NCBI GenBank assembly: GCA_963556195.1
Contig: CAUVYP010000262.1
Location: 1,054,001 to 1,118,000 of the forward strand
DNA length: 64,000 nucleotides
Direction: 5' to 3'
From: Sepiola atlantica
Lineage: Eukaryota > Mollusca > Cephalopoda > Sepiida > Sepiolidae
The position numbers and the translations under genes are program-made. The notes under the pieces were generated by a model. The model ran no database searches and was not told the origin of the DNA. It saw only the letters and a list, made by a program, of their open reading frames with translations. Below, in pieces: positions 49,754 through 62,770 of the stretch. Numbering within the stretch: the stretch's first letter is position 1; every line of letters starts with the position of its first letter.

Positions 49754-51985
49754 TTAGCGCGTTTTAAAGTTGATATCGCTTTTGTTTATAACTTCCACAT
49801 TTATTCGAATTGTGCAAGGAAACTTTGCAGACAGTCGCGGAGACACATTTTCTACTGAAGTACCAAGTTTCAGAAGTGCAGCTCTTGTACTGCGGGAGAT
49901 ATGTCGATACAAACTGTATACGCAAAACATCAACAAAATTTAGCGCGTTTTAAAGTTGATATCGCTTTTGTTTATAACTTCCACATTTATTCGAATTGTG
50001 CAACGAAACTTTGCAGACAGTCGCGGATAGGTATTTTCTACTGAAGTACCAAGTTTCAGAAGTGCCGCTTTTGTACTGCCGGAGATATCTCGATACAAAC
50101 TGAATACGCAAAACATCAACAAAATTTAGCGCGTTTTAAAGTTGATATCGCTTTTGTTTATAACTTCCACATTTATTCGAATTGTGCAACGAAACTTTGC
50201 AGACAGTCGCGGAGACACATTTTCTACTGAAGTACCAAGTTTCAGAAGTGCAGCTCTTGTACTGCCTGAGATATTTCGATACAAACGTAATACGCAAAAC
50301 ATCAACAAAATTTAGCGCGTTTTAAAGTTGATATCGCTTTTGTTTATAACTTCCACATTTATTCGAATTGTGCAACGAAACTTTGCAGACAGTCGCGGAT
50401 AGGCCTTTTCTAGTTAAGTACCAAGTTTCAGAAGTGCAGCTTATGTACTGCCGGAGATATGTCGATACAAACTGAATACGCAAAACATCAACAAAATTTA
50501 GCGCGTTTTAAAGTTGATATCGCTTTTGTTTATAACTTCCACATTTATTCGAATTGTGCAACGAAACTTTGCAGACAGTCGCGGAGACACATCTGCTACT
50601 GAAGTACCAAGTTTCAGAAGTGCAGCTCTTTTACTGCCGGAGATATGTCGATACAAACTGCATACGCAAAACATCAACAAAATTTAGCGCGTTTTAAAGT
50701 TGATATCGCTTTTATTTATAACTTCCACATTTATTCGAATTGTGCAACGAAACTTTGCAGACCGTCGCGGATAGACCTTTTCTACTGAAGTACACAGTTT
50801 CAGAAGTGCAGCTCTTGTACTGCCGGAGATATGTCGATACAAACTTAATACGCAAAACATCAACAAAATTTAGCGCGTTTTAAAGTTGATATCGCTTTTG
50901 TTTATAACTTCCACATTTATTCGAATTGTGCAACGAAACTTTGCAGACCACCGCGGAGACACATTTGCTACTGAAGTACCAAGTTTCAGAAATGCAGCTC
51001 TTGTACTGCCGGAGATATGTCGATACAAACTGAATACGCAAAACATCAACAAAATTTAGCGCGTTTTAAAGTTGATATCGCTTTTGTTTATAACTTCCAC
51101 ATTTATTCGAATTGTGCAACGAAACTTTGCAGACAGTCACGGATAGGACTTTTCTACTGAAGTACCAAGTTTCAGAAGTACAGCTTTTGTACTGCCCGAG
51201 ATATGTCGATACAAACTGAATACGCAAAACATCAACAAAATTTAGCGCGTTTTAAAGTTGATATCGCTTTTGTTTATAACTTCCACATTTATTCGAATTG
51301 TGCAACGAAACTTTGCAGACAGTCGCGGATAGGCCTTTTCTACTGAGGTACCAAGTTTCAGAAGTGCAGCTTTTGTACTGCCGGAGATATGTCGATACAA
51401 ACTGAATGCGCAAAACATCAACAAAATTTAGCGCGTTTTAAAGTTGATATCGCTTTTGTTTATAACTTCCACATTTATTCGAATTGTGCAACGAAACTTT
51501 GCAGACAGTCGCGGAGACACATTTTCTACTGAAGTACTAAGTTTCAGAAGTGCAGCTCTTGTACTGCAGGAGATATGTCGATACAAACTGAATACGCAAA
51601 ACATCAACAAAATTTAGCGCGTTCTAAAGTTAATATCGCTTTTGTTTATAACTTCCACATTTATTCGAATTGTGCAACGAAACTTTGCAGACAGTCGCGG
51701 ATAGGCCTTTTCTACTGAAGTACCAAGTTTCAGAAGTGCAGCTGTTGTACTGCCGGAGATATGTCGATACAAACTTAATACGCAAAACATCAACAAAATT
51801 TAGCGCGTTTTAAAGTTGATATCGCTTTTGTTTATAACTTCCACATTTATTCGAATTGTGCAACGAAACTTTGCAGACAGTCCCAGAGACACATTTTCTA
51901 CTGAAGTACCAAGTTTCAGAAGTGCAGCTCTTGTACTGCCGGAGATATTTCGATACAAACTGAATACGCAAAACATCAACAAAAT
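49754..51985 (+). repeat. Right-domain HOR unit R4 (12 monomers)
   Basis: It is 2232 bp. It has the R3 monomer order, but with the GTTAATATCG and GTCCCAGAGACAC monomers separate (51614, 51800). The A2 GCTTTGGTAC monomer seen before the anchor at 47522 and 54032 is missing. It shares CAGAAGTACAG in the eighth monomer with R5 only. Confidence 0.92.
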
Positions 51986-54217
51986 TTAGCGCGTTTTAAA
52001 GTTGATATCGCTTTTGTTTATAACTTCCACATTTATTCGAATTGTGCAAGGAAACTTTGCAGACAGTCGCGGAGACACATTTTCTACTGAAGTACCAAGT
52101 TTCAGAAGTGCAGCTCTTGTACTGCGGGAGATATGTCGATACAAACTGTATACGCAAAACATCAACAAAATTTAGCGCGTTTTAAAGTTGATATCGCTTT
52201 TGTTTATAACTTCCACATTTATTCGAATTGTGCAACGAAACTTTGCAGACAGTCGCGGATAGGTATTTTCTACTGAAGTACCAAGTTTCAGAAGTGCCGC
52301 TTTTGTACTGCCGGAGATATCTCGATACAAACTGAATACGCAAAACATCAACAAAATTTAGCGCGTTTTAAAGTTGATATCGCTTTTGTTTATAACTTCC
52401 ACATTTATTCGAATTGTGCAACGAAACTTTGCAGACAGTCGCGGAGACACATTTTCTACTGAAGTACCAAGTTTCAGAAGTGCAGCTCTTGTACTGCCTG
52501 AGATATTTCGATACAAACGTAATACGCAAAACATCAACAAAATTTAGCGCGTTTTAAAGTTGATATCGCTTTTGTTTATAACTTCCACATTTATTCGAAT
52601 TGTGCAACGAAACTTTGCAGACAGTCGCGGATAGGCCTTTTCTAGTTAAGTACCAAGTTTCAGAAGTGCAGCTTATGTACTGCCGGAGATATGTCGATAC
52701 AAACTGAATACGCAAAACATCAACAAAATTTAGCGCGTTTTAAAGTTGATATCGCTTTTGTTTATAACTTCCACATTTATTCGAATTGTGCAACGAAACT
52801 TTGCAGACAGTCGCGGAGACACATCTGCTACTGAAGTACCAAGTTTCAGAAGTGCAGCTCTTTTACTGCCGGAGATATGTCGATACAAACTGCATACGCA
52901 AAACATCAACAAAATTTAGCGCGTTTTAAAGTTGATATCGCTTTTATTTATAACTTCCACATTTATTCGAATTGTGCAACGAAACTTTGCAGACCGTCGC
53001 GGATAGACCTTTTCTACTGAAGTACACAGTTTCAGAAGTGCAGCTCTTGTACTGCCGGAGATATGTCGATACAAACTTAATACGCAAAACATCAACAAAA
53101 TTTAGCGCGTTTTAAAGTTGATATCGCTTTTGTTTATAACTTCCACATTTATTCGAATTGTGCAACGAAACTTTGCAGACCACCGCGGAGACACATTTGC
53201 TACTGAAGTACCAAGTTTCAGAAATGCAGCTCTTGTACTGCCGGAGATATGTCGATACAAACTGAATACGCAAAACATCAACAAAATTTAGCGCGTTTTA
53301 AAGTTGATATCGCTTTTGTTTATAACTTCCACATTTATTCGAATTGTGCAACGAAACTTTGCAGACAGTCACGGATAGGACTTTTCTACTGAAGTACCAA
53401 GTTTCAGAAGTACAGCTTTTGTACTGCCCGAGATATGTCGATACAAACTGAATACGCAAAACATCAACAAAATTTAGCGCGTTTTAAAGTTGATATCGCT
53501 TTTGTTTATAACTTCCACATTTATTCGAATTGTGCAACGAAACTTTGCAGACAGTCGCGGATAGGCCTTTTCTACTGAGGTACCAAGTTTCAGAAGTGCA
53601 GCTTTTGTACTGCCGGAGATATGTCGATACAAACTGAATGCGCAAAACATCAACAAAATTTAGCGCGTTTTAAAGTTGATATCGCTTTTGTTTATAACTT
53701 CCACATTTATTCGAATTGTGCAACGAAACTTTGCAGACAGTCGCGGATAGGCCTTTTCTACTGAAGTACCAAGTTTCAGAAGTGCAGCTGTTGTACTGCC
53801 GGAGATATGTCGATACAAACTTAATACGCAAAACATCAACAAAATTTAGCGCGTTTTAAAGTTGATATCGCTTTTGTTTATAACTTCCACATTTATTCGA
53901 ATTGTGCAACGAAACTTTGCAGACAGTCGCGGAGACACATTTTCTACTGAAGTACCAAGTTTCAGAAGTGCAGCTCTTGTACTGCCGGAGATATTTCGAT
54001 ACAAACTGAATACGCAAAACATCAACAAAATTTAGCGCGTTTTAAAGTTGATATCGCTTTTGTTTATAACTTCCACATTTATTCGAATTGTGCAACGAAA
54101 CTTTGCAGACAGTCGCGGATAGACCTTTTCTACTGAAGTACCAAGTTTCAGAAGTGCAGCTTTGGTACTGCCGGAGATATGTCGATACAAACTGAATACG
54201 CAAAACATCAACAAAAT
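51986..54217 (+). repeat. Right-domain HOR unit R5 (12 monomers)
   Basis: It is 2232 bp with the R4 order over the first nine monomers. The monomer at 53660 is then a hybrid of the CTGCAGGAG and GTTAATATCG types. It is followed by a B with GATATTTCG and the A2 GCTTTGGTAC monomer (54032). It therefore has 12 monomers, like R4, but a different set of 12. Confidence 0.91.
53660..53845 (+). repeat. Hybrid monomer in unit R5
   Basis: The left end (GTTTTAAAGTTGATATCG) fits the monomer type at 51428. The right part (GGATAGGCC, GCTGTTG, AAACTTAATACG) fits the type at 51614. The switch lies between about 53677 and 53747. Exactly one monomer is lost compared with R4 at this point. Confidence 0.82.
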
Positions 54218-55891
54218 TTAGCGCGTTTTAAAGTTGATATCGCTTTTGTTTATAACTTCCACATTTATTCGAATTGTGCAACGAAACTTTGCAGACAGTC
54301 GCGGAGACACATTTTCTACTGAAGTACCAAGTTTCAGAAGTGCAGCTCTTGTACTGCGGGAGATATGTCGATACAAACTGTATACGCAAAACATCAACAA
54401 AATTTAGCGCGTTTTAAAGTTGATATCGCTTTTGTTTATAACTTCCACATTTATTCGAATTGTGCAACGAAACTTTGCAGACAGTCGCGGATAGGTATTT
54501 TCTACTGAAGTACCAAGTTTCAGAAGTGCCGCTTTTGTACTGCCGGAGATATCTCGATACAAACTGAATACGCAAAACATCAACAAAATTTAGCGCGTTT
54601 TAAAGTTGATATCGCTTTTGTTTATAACTTCCACATTTATTCGAATTGTGCAACGAAACTTTGCAGACAGTCGCGGAGACACATTTTCTACTGAAGTACC
54701 AAGTTTCAGAAGTGCAGCTCTTGTACTGCCGGAGATATTTCGATACAAACGTAATACGCAAAACATCAACAAAATTTAGCGCGTTTTAAAGTTGATATCG
54801 CTTTTGTTTATAACTTCCACATTTATTCGAATTGTGCAACGAAACTTTGCAGACAGTCGCGGATAGGCCTTTTCTAGTTAAGTACCAAGTTTCAGAAGTG
54901 CAGCTTATGTACTGCCGGAGATATGTCGATACAAACTGAATACGCAAAACATCAACAAAATTTAGCGCGTTTTAAAGTTGATATCGCTTTTGTTTATAAC
55001 TTCCACATTTATTCGAATTGTGCAACGAAACTTTGCAGACAGTCGCGGAGACACATCTGCTACTGAAGTACCAAGTTTCAGAAGTGCAGCTCTTTTACTG
55101 CCGGAGATATGTCGATACAAACTGCATACGCAAAACATCAACAAAATTTAGCGCGTTTTAAAGTTGATATCGCTTTTATTTATAACTTCCACATTTATTC
55201 GAATTGTGCAACGAAACTTTGCAGACCGTCGCGGATAGACCTTTTCTACTGAAGTACACAGTTTCAGAAGTGCAGCTCTTGTACTGCCGGAGATATGTCG
55301 ATACAAACTTAATACGCAAAACATCAACAAAATTTAGCGCGTTTTAAAGTTGATATCGCTTTTGTTTATAACTTCCACATTTATTGGAATTGTGCAACGA
55401 AACTTTGCAGACCACCGCGGAGACACATTTGCTACTGAAGTACCAAGTTTCAGAAGTGCAGCTCTTGTACTGCCGGAGATATGTCGATACAAACTGAATA
55501 CGCAAAACATCAACAAAATTTAGCGCGTTTTAAAGTTGATATCGCTTTTGTTTATAACTTCCACATTTATTCGAATTGTGCAACGAAACTTTGCAGACAG
55601 TCACGGATAGGACTTTTCTACTGAAGTACCAAGTTTCAGAAGTGCAGCTTTTGTACTGCCCGAGATATGTCGATACAAACTGAATACGCAAAACATCAAC
55701 AAAATTTAGCGCGTTTTAAAGTTGATATCGCTTTTGTTTATAACTTCCACATTTATTCGAATTGTGCAACGAAACTTTGCAGACAGTCGCGGATAGGCCT
55801 TTTCTACTGAGGTACCAAGTTTCAGAAGTGCAGCTTTTGTACTGCCGGAGATATGTCGATACAAACTGAATGCGCAAAACATCAACAAAAT
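54218..55891 (+). repeat. Right-domain HOR unit R6 (9 monomers, truncated)
   Basis: It is 1674 bp and collinear with the first nine monomers of R3-R5, ending with the TGAATGCGC monomer at 55706. It is slightly diverged: the anchor has GCAACGAAAC instead of GCAAGGAAAC, the third monomer has CTGCCGGAG, and the B2 monomer has CAGAAGTGCAG and TTATTGGAATT. It is the edge copy of this domain. Confidence 0.9.
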
Positions 55892-58800
55892 TTAGCGCGT
55901 TTTAAAGTTGATATCGCTTTTGTTTATAACTTCCACATTTATTCGAATTGTGCAACGAAACTTTGCAGACAGTCGCGGATAGGCCTTTTCTACTGAAGTA
56001 CCAAGTTTCAGAAGTGCAGCTCAAGTACTGCCGGAGATATGTCGATACAAACTGAATACGCAAAACATCAACAAAATTTAGCGCGTTTTAAAGTTGATAT
56101 CGCTTTTGTTTATACCTTCCACATTTATTCGAATTGTGCAAGGAAACTTTGCAGACAGTCGCGGATAGGCCTTTTCTACTGAGGTACCAAGTTTCAGAAG
56201 TGCAGCTTTTGTACTGCCGGAGATATGTCGATACAAACTGAATACGCAAAACATCAACAAAATTTAGCGCGTATTTATGTTGATATCGCTTTTGTTTATA
56301 ACTTCCACATTTATTCGAATTGTGCAAGGAAACTTTGCAGACAGTCGCGGAGACACATTTTCTACTGAAGTACTAAGTTTCAGAAGTGTAGCTCTGGTAC
56401 TACCGGAGATATGTCGATACAAACTGAATACGCAAAACATCAACAAAATTTAGCGCGTTTTAAAGTTGATATCGCTTTTGTTTATAACTTCCACATTTAT
56501 TCGAATTGTGCAACGAAACTTTGCAGACAGTCGCGGATAGGCCTTTTCTACTGAAGTACCAAGTTTCAGAAGTGCAGCTCTTGTACTGCTGGAGATATGT
56601 CGATACGAACTGAATACGCAAAACATCAACAAAATTTAGCGCGTTTTAAAGTTTATATCGCTTTTGTTTATAACTTCCACATTTATTCGAATTGTGCAAC
56701 GAAACTTTGCAGACAGTCGCGGATAGGCCTTTTCTACTGAAGTACCAAGTTTCAGAAGTGCAGCTTTTGTACTACCGGAGATATGTCGATACAAACTGAA
56801 TACGCAAAACATCAACAAAATTTAGCGCGTTTTAAAGTTGATATCGCTTTTGTTTATAACTTCCACATTTATTCGAATTGTGCAACGAAACTTTGCCGAC
56901 TGTCGCGGATAGGCCTTTTCTACTGAGGTACCAAGTTTCAGAAGTGCAGCTCTTGTACTGCCGGAGATATGTCGATACAAACTGAATACGCAAAACATCA
57001 ACAAAATTTAGCGCGTTTTAAAGTTGATATCGCTTTTGTTTATAACTTCCACATTTATTCGAATTGTGCAACGAAACTTTGCAGACAGTCACGGATAGGC
57101 CTTTTCTACTTAAGTACCAAGTTTCAGAAGTGCAGCTTTTGTACTGCCGGAGATATGTCGATACAAACTGAATACGCAAAACATCAACAAAATTTAGCGC
57201 GTTTTAAAGTTGATATCGCTTTTGTTTATAACTTCCACCTTTATTCGAATTGTGCAACGAAACTTTTCAGACAGTCGCGGATAGGCCTTTTCTACTGAGG
57301 TACCAAGTTTCAAAAGTGCAGCTCCTGTACTGCCGGAGATATCTCGATACAAACTGAATACGCAAAACATCAACAAAATTTAGCGCGTTTTAAAGTTGAT
57401 ATCGCTTTTGTTTATAACTTCCACATTTATTCGAATTGTGCAACGAAACTTTGCAGACAGTCGCGGAGACACATTTTCTACTGAAGTACTAAGTGTCAAA
57501 AGTGCAGCTTTTGTACTGCCGGAGATATGTCGATACAAACTGAATACGCAAAACATCAACAAAATTTAGCGCGTTCTAAAGTTAATATCGCTTTTGTTTA
57601 TAACTTCCACATTTATTCGAATTGTGAAACGAAACTTTGCAGACAGTCGCGGATAGGCCTTTACTACTGAAGTACCAAGTTTCAGAAGTGCAGCTGTTGT
57701 ACTGCCGGAGATATGTCGATACAAACTTAATACGCAAAACATCAACACAATTTAACGCGTTTTAAAGTTGATATCGCTTTTGTTTATAACTTCCACATTT
57801 ATTCGAATTGTGCAACGAAACTTTGCAGACAGTCGCGGATAGGCCTTTTCTACTGAAGTACCAAGTTTCAGAAGTGCAGCTCTTGTACTGCCGGAGATAT
57901 TTCGATACAAACTGAATACGCAAAACATCAACAAAATTTAGCGCGTTTTAAAGTTGATATCGCTTTTGTTTATAACTTCCACATTTAGTCGAATTGTGCA
58001 ACGAAACTTTGCAGACAGTCGCGGATAGACCTTTTCTACTGAAGTACCAAGTTTCAGAAGTGCAGCTTTTGTACTGCCGGAGATATGTCGATACAAACTG
58101 AATACGCAAAACATCAACAAAATTTAGCGCGTTTTAAAGTTGATATCGCTTTTGTTTATAACTTCCACATTTATTCGAATTGTGCAACGAAACTTTGCAG
58201 ACAGTGGCGGAGACACATTTTCTACTAGAGTACCAAGTTTCAGAAGTGCAGCTCTTGTACTGCCGGAGATATGTCGATACAAACTTAATACGCAAAACAT
58301 CAACAAAATTTAGCGCGTTTTAAAGTTGATATCGCTTTTGTTTATAACTTCCACATTTATTCGAATTGTGCAACGAAACTTTGCAGACCACCGCGGAGAC
58401 ACATTTTCTACTGAAGTACCAAGTTTCAGAAGTGCAGCTCTTGTACTGCCCCAGATATGTCGATACAAACTGAATACGCAAAACATCAACAAAATTTAGC
58501 GCGTTTTAAAGTTGTTATCGAATTTGTTTATAACTTCCACATTTATTCGAATTGTGCAAGGAAACTTTGCAGACAGTCACGGATAGGCCTTTTCTACTGA
58601 AGTACCAAGTTTCAGAAGTGCAGCTTTTGTACTGCCGGAGATATGTCGATACAAACTGAATACGCAAAACATCAACAAAATTTAGCGCGTTTTAAAGTTG
58701 ATATCGCTTTTGTTTATAACTTCCACATTTATTCGAATTGTGCAACGAAACTTTGCAGACAGTCGCGGATAGGCCTTTTCTACTGAAGTACCAAGTTTCA

Positions 58801-59052
58801 GAAGTGCAGCTCAAGTACTGCCGGAGATATGTCGATACAAACTGAATACGCAAAACATCAACAAAATTTAGCGCGTTTTAAAGTTGATATCGCTTTTGTT
58901 TATACCTTCCACATTTATTCGAATTGTGCAAGGAAACTTTGCAGACAGTCGCGGAGACACATTTTCTACTGAAGTACTAAGTTTCAGAAGTGCAGCTATG
59001 TACTGCCGGAGATATGTCGATACAAACTGAATACGCAAAACATCAACAAAAT
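55892..59052 (+). repeat. Irregular monomers
   Basis: Seventeen monomers without a tandem unit of their own. The stretch 56450-57565 repeats the six-monomer order of 42130-43245 about 14.3 kb away, and 57566-58309 repeats the GTTAATATCG, A, A2, B module. The monomer at 58496 is unusual, with GTTGTTATCGAATTTG. The GCAGCTCAAG monomer at 58682 and the 185-bp GCAGCTATG monomer at 58868 precede the next HOR. No non-satellite sequence is present. Confidence 0.8.
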
Positions 59053-61097
59053 TTAGCGCGTTTTAAAGTTGATATCGCTTTTGTTTATAACTTCCACATT
59101 TATTCGAATTGTGCAACGATACTTTGAAGACAGTCGCGGATAGGCCTTTTCCACTGAAGTACCAAGTTTCAGAAGTGCAGCTCTTGTACTGCCGGAGATA
59201 TGTCGATACGAACTGAATACGCAAAACATCAACAAAATTTAGCGCGTTTTAAAGTTTATATCGCTTTTGTTTATAACTTCCACATTTATTCGAATTGTGC
59301 AACGAAACTTTGCAGACAGTCGCGGATAGGCCTTTTCTACTGAAGTACTAAGTTTCAGAAGTGCAGCTCTTGTACTACCGGAGATATGTCGATACAAACT
59401 GAATACGCAAAACATCAACAAAATTTAGCGCGTTTTCAAGTTGATATCGCTTTTGTTTATAACTTCCACATTTATTCGAATTGTGCAACGAAACTTTGCA
59501 GACTGTCGCGGATAGGCCTTTTCTACTGAGGTACCAAGTTTCAGAAGTGCAGCTCTTGTACTGGGGGAGATATGTCGATACAAACTGAATACGCAAAACA
59601 TCAACAAAATTTAGCGCGTTTTAAAGTTGATATCGCTTTTGTTTATAACTTCCACATTTATTCGAATTGTGTAACGAAACCTTGCAGACAGTCGCGGATA
59701 GGCCTTTTCTACTGAAGTATAAAGTTTCAGAAGTGCAGCTTTGATACTGCCGGAGATATGTCGATACAAACTGAATACGCAAAACATCAACAAAATTTAA
59801 CGCGTTCTAAAGTTGATATCGCTTTTGTTTATAACTTCCACATTTATTCGAATTGTGCAACGAACCTTTGCAGACAGTCGCGGATAGGCGTTTTTTACTG
59901 AAGTACGAAGTTTCAGAATTTCAGCTCTTGTACTGCCGGAGATATGTCGATACAAACTGAATACGCAAAACATCAACAAAATTTAGCGCGTTTTAAAGTT
60001 GATATCGCTTTTGTTTATAACTTCCACATTTATTCGAATTGTGCAACGAAACTTTGCAGACAGTCGCGGATAGGCCTTTTCTACTGAAGTACCAAGTTTC
60101 AGAAGTGCAGCTCAAGTACTGCCGGAGATATGTCGATACAAACTGAATACGCAAAACATCAACAAAATTTAGCGCGTTTTAAAGTTGATATCGCTTTTGT
60201 TTATAACTTCCACATTTATTCGAATCGTGCAACGAAACTTTGCAGACAGTCGCGGATAGGGCTTTTCTACTGAGGTACCAAGTTTCAGAAGTGCAGCTTT
60301 TGTACTGCCGGAGATATGTCGATACAAACTGAATGCGCAAAACATCAACAAAATTTAGCGCGTTTTAAAGTTGATATCGCTTTTGTTTATAACTTCCACA
60401 TTTATTCGAATTGTGCAACGAAACTTTGCAGACAGTCGCGGATAGGCCTTTTCTACTGAAGTACCAAGTTTCAGAAGTGCAGCTCAAGTACTGCCGGAGA
60501 TATGTCGATACAAACTGAATACGCAAAACATCAACAAAATTTAGCGCGTTTTAAAGTTGATATCGCTTTTGTTTATACCTTCCACATTTATTCGAATTGT
60601 GCAAGGAAACTTTGCAGACAGTCGCGGAGACACATTTTCTACTGAAGTACTAAGTTTCAGAAGTGCAGCTATGTACTGCCGGAGATATGTCGATACAAAC
60701 TGAATACGCAAAACATCAACAAAATTTAGCGCGTTTTAAAGTTGATATCGTTTTTGTTTATAACTTCCACATTTATTCGAATTGTGCAACGAAACTTTGC
60801 AGACAGTCGCGGATAGGCCTTTTCTACTGAAGTACCAAGTTTCAGAAGTGCAGCTTTTGTACTGCCGGAGATATGTCGATACGAACTGAATACGCAAAAC
60901 ATCAACAAAATTTAGCGCGTTTTAAAGTTGATATCGCTTTTGTTTATAACTTCCACATTTATTCGAATTGTGCAACGAAACTTTGCAGACAGTCGCGGAT
61001 AGGCCTTTTCTACTGAGGTACCAAGTTTCAGAAGTGCAGCTTTTGTACTGCGGGAGATATGTCGATACAAACTGAATACGCAAAACATCAACAAAAT
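59053..61097 (+). repeat. 11-mer HOR unit
   Basis: Eleven monomers (2045 bp). Markers in order: ACGATACTTTGAAGAC; GTTTATATCG; GTTTTCAAG with CTGGGGGAG; GTGTAACGAAACC; GAACCTTTG with GAATTTCAG; GCAGCTCAAG; GAATCGTGC with TGAATGCGC; GCAGCTCAAG; the 185-bp TTATACCTTCC monomer with GCAGCTATG; TATCGTTTTTG with GATACGAAC; and GAGG with CTGCGGGAG. Confidence 0.9.
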
Positions 61098-62770
61098 TTA
61101 GCGCGTTTTAAAGTTGATATCGCTTTTGTTTATAACTTCCACATTTATTCGAATTGTGCAACGATACTTTGAAGACAGTCGCGGATAGGCCTTTTCCACT
61201 GAAGTACCAAGTTTCAGAAGTGCAGCTTTTGTACTGCCGGAGATATGTCGATACGAACTGAATACGCAAAACATCAACAAAATTTAGCGCGTTTTAAAGT
61301 TTATATCGCTTTTGTTTATAACTTCCACATTTATTCGAATTGTGCAACGAAACTTTGCAGACAGTCGCGGATAGGCCTTTTCTACTGAAGTACTAAGTTT
61401 CAGAAGTGCAGCTCTTGTACTACCGGAGATATGTCGATACAAACTGAATACGCAAAACATCAACAAAATTTAGCGCGTTTTCAAGTTGATATCGCTTTTG
61501 TTTATAACTTCCACATTTATTCGAATTGTGCAACGAAACTTTGCAGACTGTCGCGGATAGGCCTTTTCTACTGAGGTACCAAGTTTCAGAAGTGCAGCTC
61601 TTGTACTGGGGGAGATATGTCGATACAAACTGAATACGCAAAACATCAACAAAATTTAGCGCGTTTTAAAGTTGATATCGCTTTTGTTTATAACTTCCAC
61701 ATTTATTCGAATTGTGTAACGAAACCTTGCAGACAGTCGCGGATAGGCCTTTTCTACTGAAGTATAAAGTTTCAGAAGTGCAGCTTTGATACTGCCGGAG
61801 ATATGTCGATACAAACTGAATACGCAAAACATCAACAAAATTTAACGCGTTCTAAAGTTGATATCGCTTTTGTTTATAACTTCCACATTTATTCGAATTG
61901 TGCAACGAACCTTTGCAGACAGTCGCGGATAGGCGTTTTCTACTGAAGTACGAAGTTTCAGAATTTCAGCTCTTGTACTGCCGGAGATATGTCGATACAA
62001 ACTGAATACGCAAAACATCAACAAAATTTAGCGCGTTTTAAAGTTGATATCGCTTTTGTTTATAACTTCCACATTTATTCGAATTGTGCAACGAAACTTT
62101 GCAGACAGTCGCGGATAGGCCTTTTCTACTGAAGTACCAAGTTTCAGAAGTGCAGCTCAAGTACTGCCGGAGATATGTCGATACAAACTGAATACGCAAA
62201 ACATCAACAAAATTTAGCGCGTTTTAAAGTTGATATCGCTTTTGTTTATACCTTCCACATTTATTCGAATTGTGCAAGGAAACTTTGCAGACAGTCGCGG
62301 AGACACATTTTCTACTGAAGTACTAAGTTTCAGAAGTGCAGCTATGTACTGCCGGAGATATGTCGATACAAACTGAATACGCAAAACATCAACAAAATTT
62401 AGCGCGTTTTAAAGTTGATATCGTTTTTGTTTATAACTTCCACATTTATTCGAATTGTGCAACGAAACTTTGCAGACAGTCGCGGATAGGCCTTTTCTAC
62501 TGAAGTACCAAGTTTCAGAAGTGCAGCTTTTGTACTGCCGGAGATATGTCGATACGAACTGAATACGCAAAACATCAACAAAATTTAGCGCGTTTTAAAG
62601 TTGATATCGCTTTTGTTTATAACTTCCACATTTATTCGAATTGTGCAACGAAACTTTGCAGACAGTCGCGGATAGGCCTTTTCTACTGAGGTACCAAGTT
62701 TCAGAAGTGCAGCTTTTGTACTGCGGGAGATATGTCGATACAAACTGAATACGCAAAGCATCAACAAAAT
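61098..62770 (+). repeat. 11-mer HOR, second copy (9 monomers)
   Basis: It repeats 59053-61097 in order with very few substitutions, but two adjacent monomers are missing: the TGAATGCGC monomer and one of the two GCAGCTCAAG monomers. The length is 1673 bp. Recombination between the two GCAGCTCAAG monomers flanking the lost segment would produce this structure. Confidence 0.9.
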
